This document shows positions 15,924 to 24,276 of a stretch of 37,853 nucleotides of DNA, in pieces (the stretch's first letter is position 1; the number at the start of each line of letters is the position of its first letter). Made by a program: the position numbers and the translations under genes. The notes below the pieces were generated by a model. The model ran no database searches. It was not told the DNA's origin and saw nothing but the letters and a program-made list of their open reading frames with translations. The stretch is from Tannerella sp. (GTDB lineage: Bacteria; Bacteroidota; Bacteroidia; Bacteroidales; Tannerellaceae): contig JAITJX010000184.1 of the NCBI GenBank assembly GCA_031278765.1, forward strand, positions 1 through 37,853. The letters are read 5' to 3'.

Positions 15924-16361
15924 TTATTTGAAAATAATCATATCAACGCCTTCAAGTACCGAGTCTCCTTTATTTACTTTGATTTCGGCGATTTCGCCAT
16001 CGCGGTCGGAAGGTATATTGTTCTCCATTTTCATGGCTTCGAGTACGAACAATTTTTGACCCTTCTTCACTACGTCTCCCGGTTTGCAATCTACGCTGAG
16101 AACAACTCCCGGAAGCGGAGATTTGATTGAGCCTCTGGACTCGCTTTTTTGTATTGCCGCGGGTTTGGAAGAAATCGGGGTAGTCGGTTTTACCGATATT
16201 GAAGGGGGGATTTTAATCGTTGCCGTCTGTTTTTTCGCCGGCTTGTTCAATTCCACCTTGTACAGAGTGCCGTTCACTTCTACTGAAGCCGCGTTTCCTT
16301 CCATGTCATGAACCTTTACGTTATAAACGTTTCCGCTGATTGTATATTTAAACTCTTTCAT
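15924..16361 (-). CDS. Biotin carrier subunit of acyl-CoA carboxylase/decarboxylase
   Basis: A 145-residue biotinyl protein that carries CO2 between the active sites of a methylmalonyl-CoA decarboxylase or propionyl-CoA carboxylase. The C-terminal half (about 77-145) is the biotinyl domain, with VLEAMKMENN and the biotinylated Lys111 about 34 residues from the end. The first 40 residues are a small beta-rich cap (YTISGNVYNVKVHDMEG), joined by a Pro/Ser/Thr-rich flexible linker (about 41-76) that lets the arm swing. It is the last gene of the unit, 31 bases after the OadG-like gene, and is followed by a strong terminator rather than a beta-subunit gene. Confidence 0.93.
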   Translation of the reverse strand: MKEFKYTISGNVYNVKVHDMEGNAASVEVNGTLYKVELNKPAKKQTATIKIPPSISVKPTTPISSKPAAIQKSESRGSIKSPLPGVVLSVDCKPGDVVKKGQKLFVLEAMKMENNIPSDRDGEIAEIKVNKGDSVLEGVDMIIFK

Positions 16362-16392
16362 TTTTTTAATTATTAATTAATTATACTTATTT

Positions 16393-16887
16393 TTATCTTC
16401 TTGCGGGTATTTCTCGCAGTCCGTAAATTTTTAAATTCCAAGGCGAATATGTTCTCTCATAATTGTAGAATGTCAATATTGTACTTTCAACGTCGTGAAC
16501 ATCTTCGTCCCATTCGTACAAAGCCATTGCTATTGCTGCATAAACTTCTTCCGAAACATCTTTTGAGGAAGACAATTTTAAGGTTTGCAAAGTCGTTGTG
16601 GTTTCAGATGTGCTTTTGGTTTCAATAACTCCAAGTTTTCCTGTTCGGATAAAAGTGGCAATCACTTTGAAAAATATCAAAAGCATTACGAATATGATAA
16701 ACGCAACAAACGCCCATGCAACTGTTTTTCCGAAAGTCCAGGGACCGCTCAAACTTAAAGTTTCTGCCGGTATTTCATCAACGCCCAACCGAACGCTGTT
16801 CTGCGCTATCAATTCTGCCATATTAATGAAGGCTGAAAAACAGCAAACGAGCATTATTAATAAAACGTATATTCCTTTTTTTTGCAT
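16393..16887 (-). CDS. OadG-like (decarboxylase gamma subunit) membrane protein
   Basis: A 164-residue protein with a signal or anchor segment (about 6-24) and a strong membrane helix (about 56-80, WAFVAFIIFVMLLIFFKVIA), followed by a soluble tail with a Ser/Thr-rich stretch. The position between the carboxyltransferase and biotin carrier genes and the single-helix layout fit the gamma subunit family of sodium-pumping decarboxylases, which tethers the soluble subunits to the membrane beta subunit. The similarity is by layout and context rather than by a catalytic motif; the family is short and poorly conserved. The gap to mmdA is 7 bases, so translation is probably coupled. Confidence 0.75.
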   Translation of the reverse strand: MQKKGIYVLLIMLVCCFSAFINMAELIAQNSVRLGVDEIPAETLSLSGPWTFGKTVAWAFVAFIIFVMLLIFFKVIATFIRTGKLGVIETKSTSETTTTLQTLKLSSSKDVSEEVYAAIAMALYEWDEDVHDVESTILTFYNYERTYSPWNLKIYGLREIPARR

Positions 16888-16894
16888 AGTTATA

Positions 16895-18448
16895 TTATAA
16901 AGGAATATTTCCGTGTTTTTTAGCCGGATTTGTTTGTTTCTTCGTGCGGAGTTGCTGCAAAGCGCGAATCACGCGAAAACGAGTATTACGCGGTTCGATC
17001 ACATCGTCAATATATCCGTATTTTGCCGCATTATAGGGATTTGCAAACAATTTGTTATATTCGCTCACCTTTTCGTTCAGCAATATTTGCGGGTTGGCCG
17101 ATTCTTTAATTTCTTTTGCGTAAAGCACTTCGGCAGCACCCATACCGCCCATAACCGCTATTTCGGCAGTAGGCCAGGCATAGTTGATATCGCCGCGTAA
17201 CTGTTTACAACTCATGACGATGTGTGATCCTCCGTATGATTTGCGAAGCGTAACGGTTACTTTCGGGACCGTTGCCTCTCCGTAAGCATAAAGCAGTTTT
17301 GCTCCGTGCAGGATTACGCCGTTGTATTCCTGGCCTGTACCGGGAAGGAATCCCGGTACATCAACGAGCGAAACGACGGGAATGTTGAAGGCGTCGCAAA
17401 AACGAACGAAACGGGCGCCTTTGCGTGAAGAATTGCTGTCCAGCACGCCTGCCAGATATTTGGGTTGATTTGCTACAATACCGACAGATTGACCGTTGAA
17501 GTGGGCAAATCCTGTAATGATGTTTTTTGCATAATCAGGTTGGATTTCAAAAAAATTGTTGTCATCTACTATCATATTGATAACATCATACATGTCATAC
17601 GATTGATTGGCGCTATCGGGGATTATCTCATTAAGAGCATCGTCAAGACGGTCTACCGGGTCATTTGTTTTTTTGTAGGGAGGTTCTTCAAGATTATTTT
17701 GAGGAATATAGCTTAACAATGTACGAATTTTGGCGATACCTTCTTCTTCGGTTTTTGCCGTCAAGTGTGTAACGCCTGACTTGGTCGAATGTACGCTCGC
17801 ACCGCCGAGGTCTTCCTGTGAAACATCTTCGCCCGTAACAGTCTTAACAACCTTAGGACCGGTAAGAAACATGTAGGAAGTACCTTCCGTCATCAATGTG
17901 AAGTCCGTAAGGGCAGGAGAATATACTGCGCCGCCTGCACAAGGCCCGAAAATACCTGAAATCTGGGGAATAACGCCTGAAGCAAGAATATTGCGCTGAA
18001 AAATTTCGGAATATCCTGCAAGTGAATTGATCCCTTCCTGGATACGTGCGCCGCCGGAATCGTTGATGCCGATACAGGGCGCTCCCATACGCATTGCCAA
18101 ATCCATCACTTTGCAAATTTTCTGCGACATGGTTTCCGACAGAGAACCGCCGAAAACAGTGAAGTCCTGCGCAAAAATATAAACAAGCCTGCCGTCAATC
18201 GTGCCGCAGCCTGTTACTACGCCATCACCGAGAAATTTTTTCTTTTCCTGACCGAAATTGGTGCAACGATGTTCAACGAACATGTCCATTTCTTCAAAAC
18301 TGCCCTCATCTAACAGCATTACTATACGTTCGCGAGCTGTGTATTTACTTCTTTGATGCTGTTTTTCAATAGCTGCTGCGCCACCGCCAAGACGTGCTTG
18401 TTCGCGGAGCACTATCAGCTCTTTTACTTTTTCAAGTTGATGTCCCAT
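16895..18448 (-). CDS. mmdA: Acyl-CoA carboxyltransferase (methylmalonyl-CoA decarboxylase alpha / propionyl-CoA carboxylase beta)
   Basis: A 517-residue biotin-dependent carboxyltransferase with the two crotonase-like halves of the family. The N-terminal half shows [20 protein letters not shown] and the acyl-CoA site [13 protein letters not shown] (about 122-134). The C-terminal half shows [18 protein letters not shown] and the biotin-side [11 protein letters not shown]. It moves a carboxyl group between methylmalonyl-CoA or propionyl-CoA and biotin. Together with the epimerase upstream it belongs to the succinate-to-propionate route. Direction (decarboxylase or carboxylase) depends on the partner subunit, and neither a beta pump subunit nor a biotin carboxylase is in the window. 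Length is normal. Confidence 0.94.
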   Translation of the reverse strand: MGHQLEKVKELIVLREQARLGGGAAAIEKQHQRSKYTARERIVMLLDEGSFEEMDMFVEHRCTNFGQEKKKFLGDGVVTGCGTIDGRLVYIFAQDFTVFGGSLSETMSQKICKVMDLAMRMGAPCIGINDSGGARIQEGINSLAGYSEIFQRNILASGVIPQISGIFGPCAGGAVYSPALTDFTLMTEGTSYMFLTGPKVVKTVTGEDVSQEDLGGASVHSTKSGVTHLTAKTEEEGIAKIRTLLSYIPQNNLEEPPYKKTNDPVDRLDDALNEIIPDSANQSYDMYDVINMIVDDNNFFEIQPDYAKNIITGFAHFNGQSVGIVANQPKYLAGVLDSNSSRKGARFVRFCDAFNIPVVSLVDVPGFLPGTGQEYNGVILHGAKLLYAYGEATVPKVTVTLRKSYGGSHIVMSCKQLRGDINYAWPTAEIAVMGGMGAAEVLYAKEIKESANPQILLNEKVSEYNKLFANPYNAAKYGYIDDVIEPRNTRFRVIRALQQLRTKKQTNPAKKHGNIPL

Positions 18449-18531
18449 TAGTTTTTATTTATTAGTTGTTAGTTATTTAAAAATTATTCAATATTTAGAA
18501 TTATTCAACATTTATAGTTTTTGGATTACAG

Positions 18532-18933
18532 TTATTCCATACAAAATTCCGTAAGCACGCCACCTGTTGATTTCGGGTGCATGAATGCTATGCGAAGACC
18601 TTCGGCGCCTCCGCGCGGCGCTTTGTCGATTAATTGTATGCCTTTCGCCGCTGCCTCGTCGAGAGCGGCTTGTACATCAGGAACGGAATATGCGATATGG
18701 TGAATACCTTCACCTTTCTTTTCGATGAATTTGGCAATAGTACTGTCTTCGCTTGTTGGTTCAAGAAGTTCAATTTTTGTTTGTCCTACTTTGAGAAACG
18801 CTGTTTTAACCTTTTGGTCGGTAACTTCTTCGATGTTATAACATTTCAACCCCAAAACTTTTTCGTAAAAAGGTAAATGTTCGTTGATACTTTTTACGGC
18901 AATTCCGATGTGTTCAATGTGAGAAATATTCAT
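18532..18933 (-). CDS. mce: Methylmalonyl-CoA epimerase
   Basis: A 133-residue glyoxalase/VOC-fold enzyme that interconverts the (R) and (S) forms of methylmalonyl-CoA. Metal ligands fit HIEHIGIAV (His8), IELLEP (Glu55), GIHHIAY (His78/79) and LTEFC (Glu129); RGGAEGLRIAFMHPKSTGGV is near-diagnostic of the family. The ATG at 18933 is chosen because an earlier TTG (18987) lies inside the promoter element and would add 18 Lys/Arg-rich residues not seen in the family. It is the first gene of the operon leading to mmdA, OadG-like and biotin carrier genes; the gap to mmdA is 83 bases. Confidence 0.95.
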   Translation of the reverse strand: MNISHIEHIGIAVKSINEHLPFYEKVLGLKCYNIEEVTDQKVKTAFLKVGQTKIELLEPTSEDSTIAKFIEKKGEGIHHIAYSVPDVQAALDEAAAKGIQLIDKAPRGGAEGLRIAFMHPKSTGGVLTEFCME

Positions 18934-18984
18934 AATTATTGTTCTTTTATTTAGATTTTTTTTAATTCTTATTTTAAGTGGCCG

Positions 18985-18992
18985 CAAATATA
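18985..18992 (-). promoter_or_regulatory. -7 element of the mce-mmdA operon
   Basis: TATATTTG on the minus strand, about 52 bases before the mce ATG. No good TTTG is seen at the -33 distance, so the promoter may be weak or assisted. It helps decide the mce start codon. Confidence 0.5.
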
Positions 18993-19050
18993 CGGAAAAA
19001 TTTCCGAAATTAAATAATTCGGTTGGAAAATTATTTTTCAGGGATGAAAA

Positions 19051-19179
19051 GAGACAATTTGAAATTCGTTAATATTCTACAACGGCAGTATGCTTGATAT
19101 ATCTGACAAATAAAGCATAAATACAAAATCAAAACATGCCAAATTGTCTCCGGCCAGAAATTATTGATTCTGGCCAGAA
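19051..19179. repeat. Cluster of inverted repeats in a gene-poor stretch
   Basis: This lies in the 479-base gap between mce and the namZ unit. A perfect 11-base inverted pair, GAGACAATTTG (19051-19061) and CAAATTGTCTC (19140-19150), encloses a second pair, TATGCTT (19089-19095) and AAGCATA (19113-19119). Directly after it, GGCCAGAA (19152-19159) pairs with TTCTGGCC (19168-19175), and TTCTGGCCAGAA (19168-19179) is itself a perfect 12-base palindrome. The arms could form a structured RNA, a miniature mobile element or protein-binding sites. No transposase-like frame or target duplication is seen. Confidence 0.55.
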
Positions 19180-19377
19180 AGCATTAGTTTTGGAAGGAAA
19201 ATATATCTTTTTAAAAGCCACGATAAAATATTTTTACTGATATACAGTTGTTTGAGAATGTCTTGTATCGGAATCGAATTGGTTGTTGTCGAAAATTATT
19301 GATTTATCCCTGGCTCGGGTTGAAGGTTGACTGGGATATTTATTTTTATCCGTTTATGTGTAATTAAGGATTTTTGC

Positions 19378-19385
19378 TATCTTTG
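19378..19385 (+). promoter_or_regulatory. -7 element of the namZ unit
   Basis: TATCTTTG, 27 bases before the ATG of the HI0074 remnant at 19413. The -33 side is poor. The predicted start is near 19392, so the remnant would be the first translated frame of the message. Confidence 0.55.
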
Positions 19386-19412
19386 CATGTCGAAAACCAA
19401 GTTATAACAAAA

Positions 19413-19553
19413 ATGGATACAAGATGGCAACAATGCTTTAAGAATTTTCGGTCGGAGAGAAATGGTTTGATTCAACGTTATGGATATACCATCCATTTAG
19501 CGTGGGAAATGATGAAGGATGATTTGGAAGTTTTACATTCGGAAAACCTGTAA
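19413..19553 (+). pseudogene. Internally deleted HI0074-type nucleotidyltransferase substrate-binding protein (HEPN-like)
   Basis: A 46-codon frame beginning MDTRWQQCFKNFRSERNG and continuing LIQRYGYTIHLAWEMMKD. Two blocks match HI0074-family proteins from memory: the N-terminal RW-x-QRF-x-NF block, and the later GLIQ-x-F-x-YT-x-ELAW-x-x-KD block, which in intact members lie some 25 or more residues further apart. The rest of the usual helical bundle is also missing after LEV. So it reads as an in-frame internal deletion plus truncation of a gene from a MNT/HEPN-type pair; no nucleotidyltransferase partner is seen nearby. It has its own promoter, and namZ starts 7 bases after its stop, so it may still be translated as a leader cistron. 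Confidence 0.7.
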
Positions 19554-19560
19554 TTTTAAC

Positions 19561-20727
19561 ATGAAAACATTAACTTTAATTAGCATCGTGTTCATAACAT
19601 TTTTCGGATTAAATGCACAAAACGGCATGAAAACAGGTGCCGAATCTACCGGGCAATATTTTCCCGTCATCAAAGGGAAACGTGTCGCCATACTGTCAAA
19701 TCACACGGGAATGGTCGGAAATGAGCATCTTGTGGATATACTTGTCGAGAACAAGTTTAATGTTGTAACAATTTTTTCGCCGGAACACGGTTTCAGAGGC
19801 GATGCCGATGCGGGTGAACATGTCGAAAGTATGGTCGATAAAAAAACAGGTATTCCGATAAAATCGCTTTATGACGGTAAAGACCAAAAACCGGACAGGG
19901 AATCGATGAACATGTTCGATGTTATGATATTTGACATTCAAGATGTCGGACTGCGATTTTATACCTATTATATTACGATGGCGAGAATGATGGACGCATG
20001 CGCGGAACATGGCAAAAAAATGATAGTGCTCGACCGTCCGAATCCAAACGGCCATTACGTTGACGGTCCGATACTTGACATGAGACACAAATCGGGAGTA
20101 GGCTGGTTGCCTGTTCCTGTGGTACACGGATTGACGCTTGGAGAACTTGCGTTGATGATAAACGGCGAAAAATGGCTTCCGGAAGGTAGAATTTGCGACT
20201 TAACCGTTATTAAGTGTAAAAACTATACGCATAAAACTTTATACAAACTGCCGGTTGCTCCGTCGCCGAATTTACCCAATATGAAGTCAATATACCTTTA
20301 TCCGTCAACATGTTTGTTTGAGGGAACCATGCTGAGTTTGGGACGAGGTACGAAATATCCGTTTCAGGTTTACGGTCACCCCGGTTTGAAAAGGTTTTAC
20401 AAATTTTCATTTATTCCCCAAAGTATATCCGGCGCTAAAAATCCGCCACTCCTGAATCAAAAATGTTATGGACGCGATTTGCGATACATTTCCGATAAAT
20501 TGCTTTTTGAGCGCGGTTTCGATTTGACATACATCATCGACGCTTACGGAAAATTAAATATGGGAGATAAATTCTTTATGCCGTTTTTTGAAAAACTGGT
20601 CGGGGTCGATTATGTTCGCAAAATGATAATTGATGGAAAATCGGCTGATGAGATACGAAAAATGTGGGAAAAGGATGTGGAGAATTTCAAAAAACAGCGC
20701 AAACCGTACCTATTATATGAAGAATAA
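19561..20727 (+). CDS. namZ: NamZ-type exo-beta-N-acetylmuramidase (GH171, DUF1343)
   Basis: A 388-residue exported protein of the family that removes N-acetylmuramic acid from the non-reducing end of peptidoglycan fragments. Characteristic blocks are LSNHTGMVG (45-53), FSPEHGFRGDADAGE (72-86), FDIQDVGLRFYTYY, LDRPNPNG and SPNLPNM. Residues 1-20 form a signal peptide ending LNAQ, which supports the ATG at 19561 rather than an earlier ATG at 19519 that overlaps the remnant upstream. The symporter gene starts directly after the stop codon, so coupling of MurNAc release and uptake is likely. Length is normal for the family. Confidence 0.92.
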   Translation: MKTLTLISIVFITFFGLNAQNGMKTGAESTGQYFPVIKGKRVAILSNHTGMVGNEHLVDILVENKFNVVTIFSPEHGFRGDADAGEHVESMVDKKTGIPIKSLYDGKDQKPDRESMNMFDVMIFDIQDVGLRFYTYYITMARMMDACAEHGKKMIVLDRPNPNGHYVDGPILDMRHKSGVGWLPVPVVHGLTLGELALMINGEKWLPEGRICDLTVIKCKNYTHKTLYKLPVAPSPNLPNMKSIYLYPSTCLFEGTMLSLGRGTKYPFQVYGHPGLKRFYKFSFIPQSISGAKNPPLLNQKCYGRDLRYISDKLLFERGFDLTYIIDAYGKLNMGDKFFMPFFEKLVGVDYVRKMIIDGKSADEIRKMWEKDVENFKKQRKPYLLYEE

Positions 20728-22197
20728 ATGAATCCGATAACAATATTAATCATCATCATAGCATATTTTGCTCTGTTACTGCTCATCTCGTACATTGCCG
20801 GACGAAAAGCCGATAATCAGGGTTTTTTCACGGGAAACAGAAAATCGTCCTGGTATGTAGTAGCCTTTGCAATGATTGGTTCGGCGATTTCGGGCGTTAC
20901 TTTTGTATCGGTTCCGGGCATGGTTGCCGCAAGCGGTTTTTCCTATTTGCAAATGGTTATGGGATTTGTGGTGGGACAGTTTATTATAGCGTTTGTGCTT
21001 GTACCACTTTTCTACAAACTTAATCTTACGTCAATTTATGAATATCTCGAAAACCGTTTTGGAATAGCATCTTATAAAACGGGAGCATGGTTCTTTTTTA
21101 TTTCAAAAATGCTGGGTGCGGCGGTACGTTTATTTCTCGTTTGCATCGTTTTGCAACTTTTGGTTTTCAGACCGTTAGGAATACCGTTTGTTGTAAATGT
21201 CATTTTCACGGTAGGATTGGTGTGGCTCTATACTTTCAGAGGCGGCGTAAAATCGCTTATCTGGACGGATTCGTTTAAAACATTTTGCCTCCTCGTTTCT
21301 GTTGGTCTTTGCATTTATTTTATTGCTAAAGATTTAGGATATGGTTTTAGCGATATGTTCGGCGCTATATTTGATAATGATTACTCAAAAACTTTCTTTT
21401 TTGAGGATATAAATGACAGACGCTTCTTTTTCAAACAGTTTCTTGCAGGAATCTTCACAGTTATAGCAACTACCGGACTTGATCAGGATATGATGCAGCG
21501 AAACATGAGTTGTCGAAACTCTAAGGAATCGCAGAAGAATATTTATGTTAGCGGCTTTATGCAGTTAATAATTAACATGTTTTTTCTTATGCTTGGAGCG
21601 CTGCTTTATATTTTCGTCTCGCAAAACGGAATCGAGACGCCGAAAAAAAGCGACGAATTGTTTCCCATGCTTGCTACGGGCGGCTATTTTCCGATTATTG
21701 TAGGAATATTATTTATAACAGGCTTGATTTCGTCAGCTTATGCAGCAGCAGGATCGGCTCTGACGGCTTTGACGACATCGTTTACAATTGATATTCTCGA
21801 AAGTACAAAAAAGAAAACAGACGAAGAAATTGCAAAAACAAGGAAAAAAGTGCATGTCGGAATGGCTACTATTATGGGATTTGTAATAGTAATAATCAAC
21901 GCTTTAAATAATACTTCGGTAATAGATGCCGTATATATTCTGGCAAGTTATACTTACGGACCGATTCTCGGACTTTTTGCTTTCGGGATTTTTACAAAGC
22001 GAAAAATCAAAGATAAATTTATACCTTTGGTGGCTTTAATTGCTCCGATTATTTGTTTCATTCTCGATAAAAACGCTGTCGAATGGTTCAACGGCTATCG
22101 TTTCAGTTACGAAATATTGATTATAAATGCAATACTTACATTTTTGGGATTATTGCTGCTGACAAAAAAACAGCACACTACAATTTTAAAAAAATAA
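20728..22197 (+). CDS. Sodium:solute symporter, candidate MurNAc transporter
   Basis: A 489-residue SSS-family inner-membrane transporter with about 13 hydrophobic segments spread along the protein. The first helices (about 4-20) are followed by NRKSSWYVVAFAMIGSAISG and TFVSVPGMVAASGFSY, typical of the family around the first sodium-site helix. It begins at the base after the namZ stop codon, so it is almost surely co-transcribed and coupled. Tannerella forsythia takes up N-acetylmuramic acid through an SSS-type transporter (MurT), and the neighbouring NamZ releases that sugar, so MurNAc is the best guess for the substrate. No murK or murQ gene is in the window, so the route inside the cell is not shown here. 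Confidence 0.88.
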   Translation: MNPITILIIIIAYFALLLLISYIAGRKADNQGFFTGNRKSSWYVVAFAMIGSAISGVTFVSVPGMVAASGFSYLQMVMGFVVGQFIIAFVLVPLFYKLNLTSIYEYLENRFGIASYKTGAWFFFISKMLGAAVRLFLVCIVLQLLVFRPLGIPFVVNVIFTVGLVWLYTFRGGVKSLIWTDSFKTFCLLVSVGLCIYFIAKDLGYGFSDMFGAIFDNDYSKTFFFEDINDRRFFFKQFLAGIFTVIATTGLDQDMMQRNMSCRNSKESQKNIYVSGFMQLIINMFFLMLGALLYIFVSQNGIETPKKSDELFPMLATGGYFPIIVGILFITGLISSAYAAAGSALTALTTSFTIDILESTKKKTDEEIAKTRKKVHVGMATIMGFVIVIINALNNTSVIDAVYILASYTYGPILGLFAFGIFTKRKIKDKFIPLVALIAPIICFILDKNAVEWFNGYRFSYEILIINAILTFLGLLLLTKKQHTTILKK

Positions 22198-22201
22198 AAT
22201 T

Positions 22202-23668
22202 ATGAAAATCAATTGTTTTATACCATTTACCAATAAAGAACAAATGCAATCGACAATCATTTCGTTGCGCGAATCATCGCTTACGGACAAGATTTATCTT
22301 CTGAATGACAGCAAAAACGATGTTGAAAGCAGTATTTTGGGATGTAAAGTTATCAATATCGATACGATTTACTCTACATCAACACTTTTAACTGTTTCCG
22401 AACTGGCGGATACAGAATATACGCTGATTTATACAAAACATGCAAACCTTAAAATGGGATTGTATGCCCTCGAACGCATGATTAAGATAGCCGAAGAAAC
22501 CAATGCCGGGCTGGTTTATGCAGACCATTATAAAATGATGAATGGCGAAAAAAAATCTGCTCCCGTAATTACTTATCAAAAAGGAAGTTTAAGAGACGAT
22601 TTTGACTTCGGCTCCGTTCTGATTTACGATTCATTAATATTGAAGGAAGCAACAACTTTAATGTCAAAAGATTATAAATATGCCGCTTTGTATGATTTGC
22701 GTCTGAAAGTTTCACAAAAAGCCGAAATAGTGCATATTAACGAATACTTATATATCGAAATAGAAAATGATATGCGTAAAAGCGGAGAAAAACTGTTTGA
22801 CTATGTAAATCCGAAAAATCGTGATCTACAGTTGGAAATGGAAGATGCCTGCACAGATCATCTCAAAAGAACGGGTGCTTATCTCAAATCTGAATTTAAA
22901 ACGATAACATTAAACGAAGTATGGTTTGAATATGAAGCATCGGTTATCATTCCCGTAAAAAATCGCATAAAGACCATTTCAAATGCAATTCGTTCAGCAT
23001 TAATTCAAAAAACTGATTTCAAATTTAATTTGATTGTCATCGACAACTACTCAACAGACGGAACAACAGAAGCAATAAATAAATTTGCCGGTGACAAACG
23101 ACTTGTGCATATCATTCCCGAAGAAAAGGAACTGGGTATAGGCGGCTGTTGGAATGTGGGCGTTCATCATACCAATTGCGGTAAATTTGCCGTACAATTA
23201 GATAGTGACGATGTCTATTCCGATGAAAATACGCTTCAAAAAATTGTAGATGCCTTTTATGCACAAAATTGTGCCATGCTTGTCGGGACTTACAAATTGA
23301 CGGATTTTTATTTGAATGAAATAGCGCCCGGAATCATTGACCACAAAGAATGGACACTCGAAAACGGAAGAAACAATGCATTGCGTATTAATGGATTAGG
23401 CGCTCCTCGCGCTTTTTATACACCTCTCCTGAGAGAAATCAAAGCGCCGAATACAAGTTATGGCGAAGATTATGCACTCGGATTGAATTTCTCACGTCAT
23501 TATCAAATAGGCAGAATCTATGATGTTCTTTATTATTGCCGCCGTTGGGAAGACAATTCCGACGCTTCTCCGGACATTATAAAACAAAATGCGAACAACA
23601 CCTACAAAGACCGCATACGTACCTGGGAACTGGAGGCAAGAATGCGGAAAAACAAAGATCACCGTTAG
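22202..23668 (+). CDS. Glycosyltransferase family 2 protein with two GT-A-like halves
   Basis: A 488-residue cytoplasmic protein. The C-terminal half (about 243-480) is a clear GT2 domain: ASVIIPVKNR (246-255), IVIDNYSTDGT (278-288) and the metal-binding QLDSDD (332-337). The N-terminal half (about 1-190) has a similar order (NCFIPFTNKEQ, YLLNDS, GLVYADHYKM) but lacks a good D-x-D, so it may be a degenerate second GT-A domain. No membrane segment is seen. It starts 4 bases after the symporter stop, which puts it in the namZ operon. Acceptor and donor sugars are not deducible; a role in envelope glycan synthesis is likely. Confidence 0.85.
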   Translation: MKINCFIPFTNKEQMQSTIISLRESSLTDKIYLLNDSKNDVESSILGCKVINIDTIYSTSTLLTVSELADTEYTLIYTKHANLKMGLYALERMIKIAEETNAGLVYADHYKMMNGEKKSAPVITYQKGSLRDDFDFGSVLIYDSLILKEATTLMSKDYKYAALYDLRLKVSQKAEIVHINEYLYIEIENDMRKSGEKLFDYVNPKNRDLQLEMEDACTDHLKRTGAYLKSEFKTITLNEVWFEYEASVIIPVKNRIKTISNAIRSALIQKTDFKFNLIVIDNYSTDGTTEAINKFAGDKRLVHIIPEEKELGIGGCWNVGVHHTNCGKFAVQLDSDDVYSDENTLQKIVDAFYAQNCAMLVGTYKLTDFYLNEIAPGIIDHKEWTLENGRNNALRINGLGAPRAFYTPLLREIKAPNTSYGEDYALGLNFSRHYQIGRIYDVLYYCRRWEDNSDASPDIIKQNANNTYKDRIRTWELEARMRKNKDHR

Positions 23669-23769
23669 TCTTTGTATTTCATGGAATTACATGTTGTTAT
23701 AATATCTGTGTATATATAAAAAATCAATGAAAATGTTATATTTTTCGCTGTCATTCGTTATGTGAAAAA

Positions 23770-24273
23770 ATGGACGGAGAAAGATTTAAAACGGACATCA
23801 TTCCTTTGCGACCGGTAATGCTGGCGGTAGCGTTGAAGATGCTTGGAGATGCTGACGACGCTGAAGATGCGGTTCAGGAAATCATGCTACGTATCTGGGA
23901 GATGCGCGCTCAAGTAACGAAAATGATTAACCCTGAGGGATATGTCATGCAATCGCTGAGGAATTTTTGCCTCGACAGGTTGCGCGCCAAAAAACAAACG
24001 GTTGAAGTTACCCAAATAAGCCTTGCCTGCGACGAAACGCCTTATTTGGGAACAGAACGGCGCAATGCCGTCGTCCTTGTCGGACAAATCATAGCCTCGT
24101 TGCCGCGACAGCAGAAAATGGTAATAGAGATGCGCGACATAGAAGGATACGAATTGGAAGAAATTGCGACTGCGACAGGTATGCAGGTCGGTGCCGTAGC
24201 CGTCAATCTTTCGAGAGCAAGAAAAAAAGTACGCGATTTGTATTTGTGGATAAACAATTATAAAAAAATATAA
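23770..24273 (+). CDS. ECF-type RNA polymerase sigma factor
   Basis: A 167-residue sigma-70 family protein with only regions 2 and 4. Region 2 (about 15-75) includes DDAEDAVQEIMLRIWEMR and EGYVMQSLRNFCLDRLR. Region 4 (about 100-160) has LPRQQKMVIEMRDIEGYELEEIA and a helix-turn-helix ending VNLSRARKKVR. It is followed after 3 bases by a membrane protein gene that is the likely anti-sigma factor, and then two envelope protein genes, a layout typical of Bacteroidota ECF units. The upstream 101 bases hold no clear consensus promoter, so autoregulation by its own promoter type is possible. Confidence 0.92.
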   Translation: MDGERFKTDIIPLRPVMLAVALKMLGDADDAEDAVQEIMLRIWEMRAQVTKMINPEGYVMQSLRNFCLDRLRAKKQTVEVTQISLACDETPYLGTERRNAVVLVGQIIASLPRQQKMVIEMRDIEGYELEEIATATGMQVGAVAVNLSRARKKVRDLYLWINNYKKI

Positions 24274-24276
24274 GAT

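Noticed and set aside
18934-18987. N-terminal extension of the epimerase to a TTG at 18987.
   Set aside because: The TTG overlaps the -7 element, and the added 18 residues are Lys/Arg-rich and unlike the family.
19519-19560. Upstream ATG at 19519 as start of namZ.
   Set aside because: It would overlap the HI0074-like remnant and put 14 charged residues before a normal signal peptide; ATG at 19561 is better.
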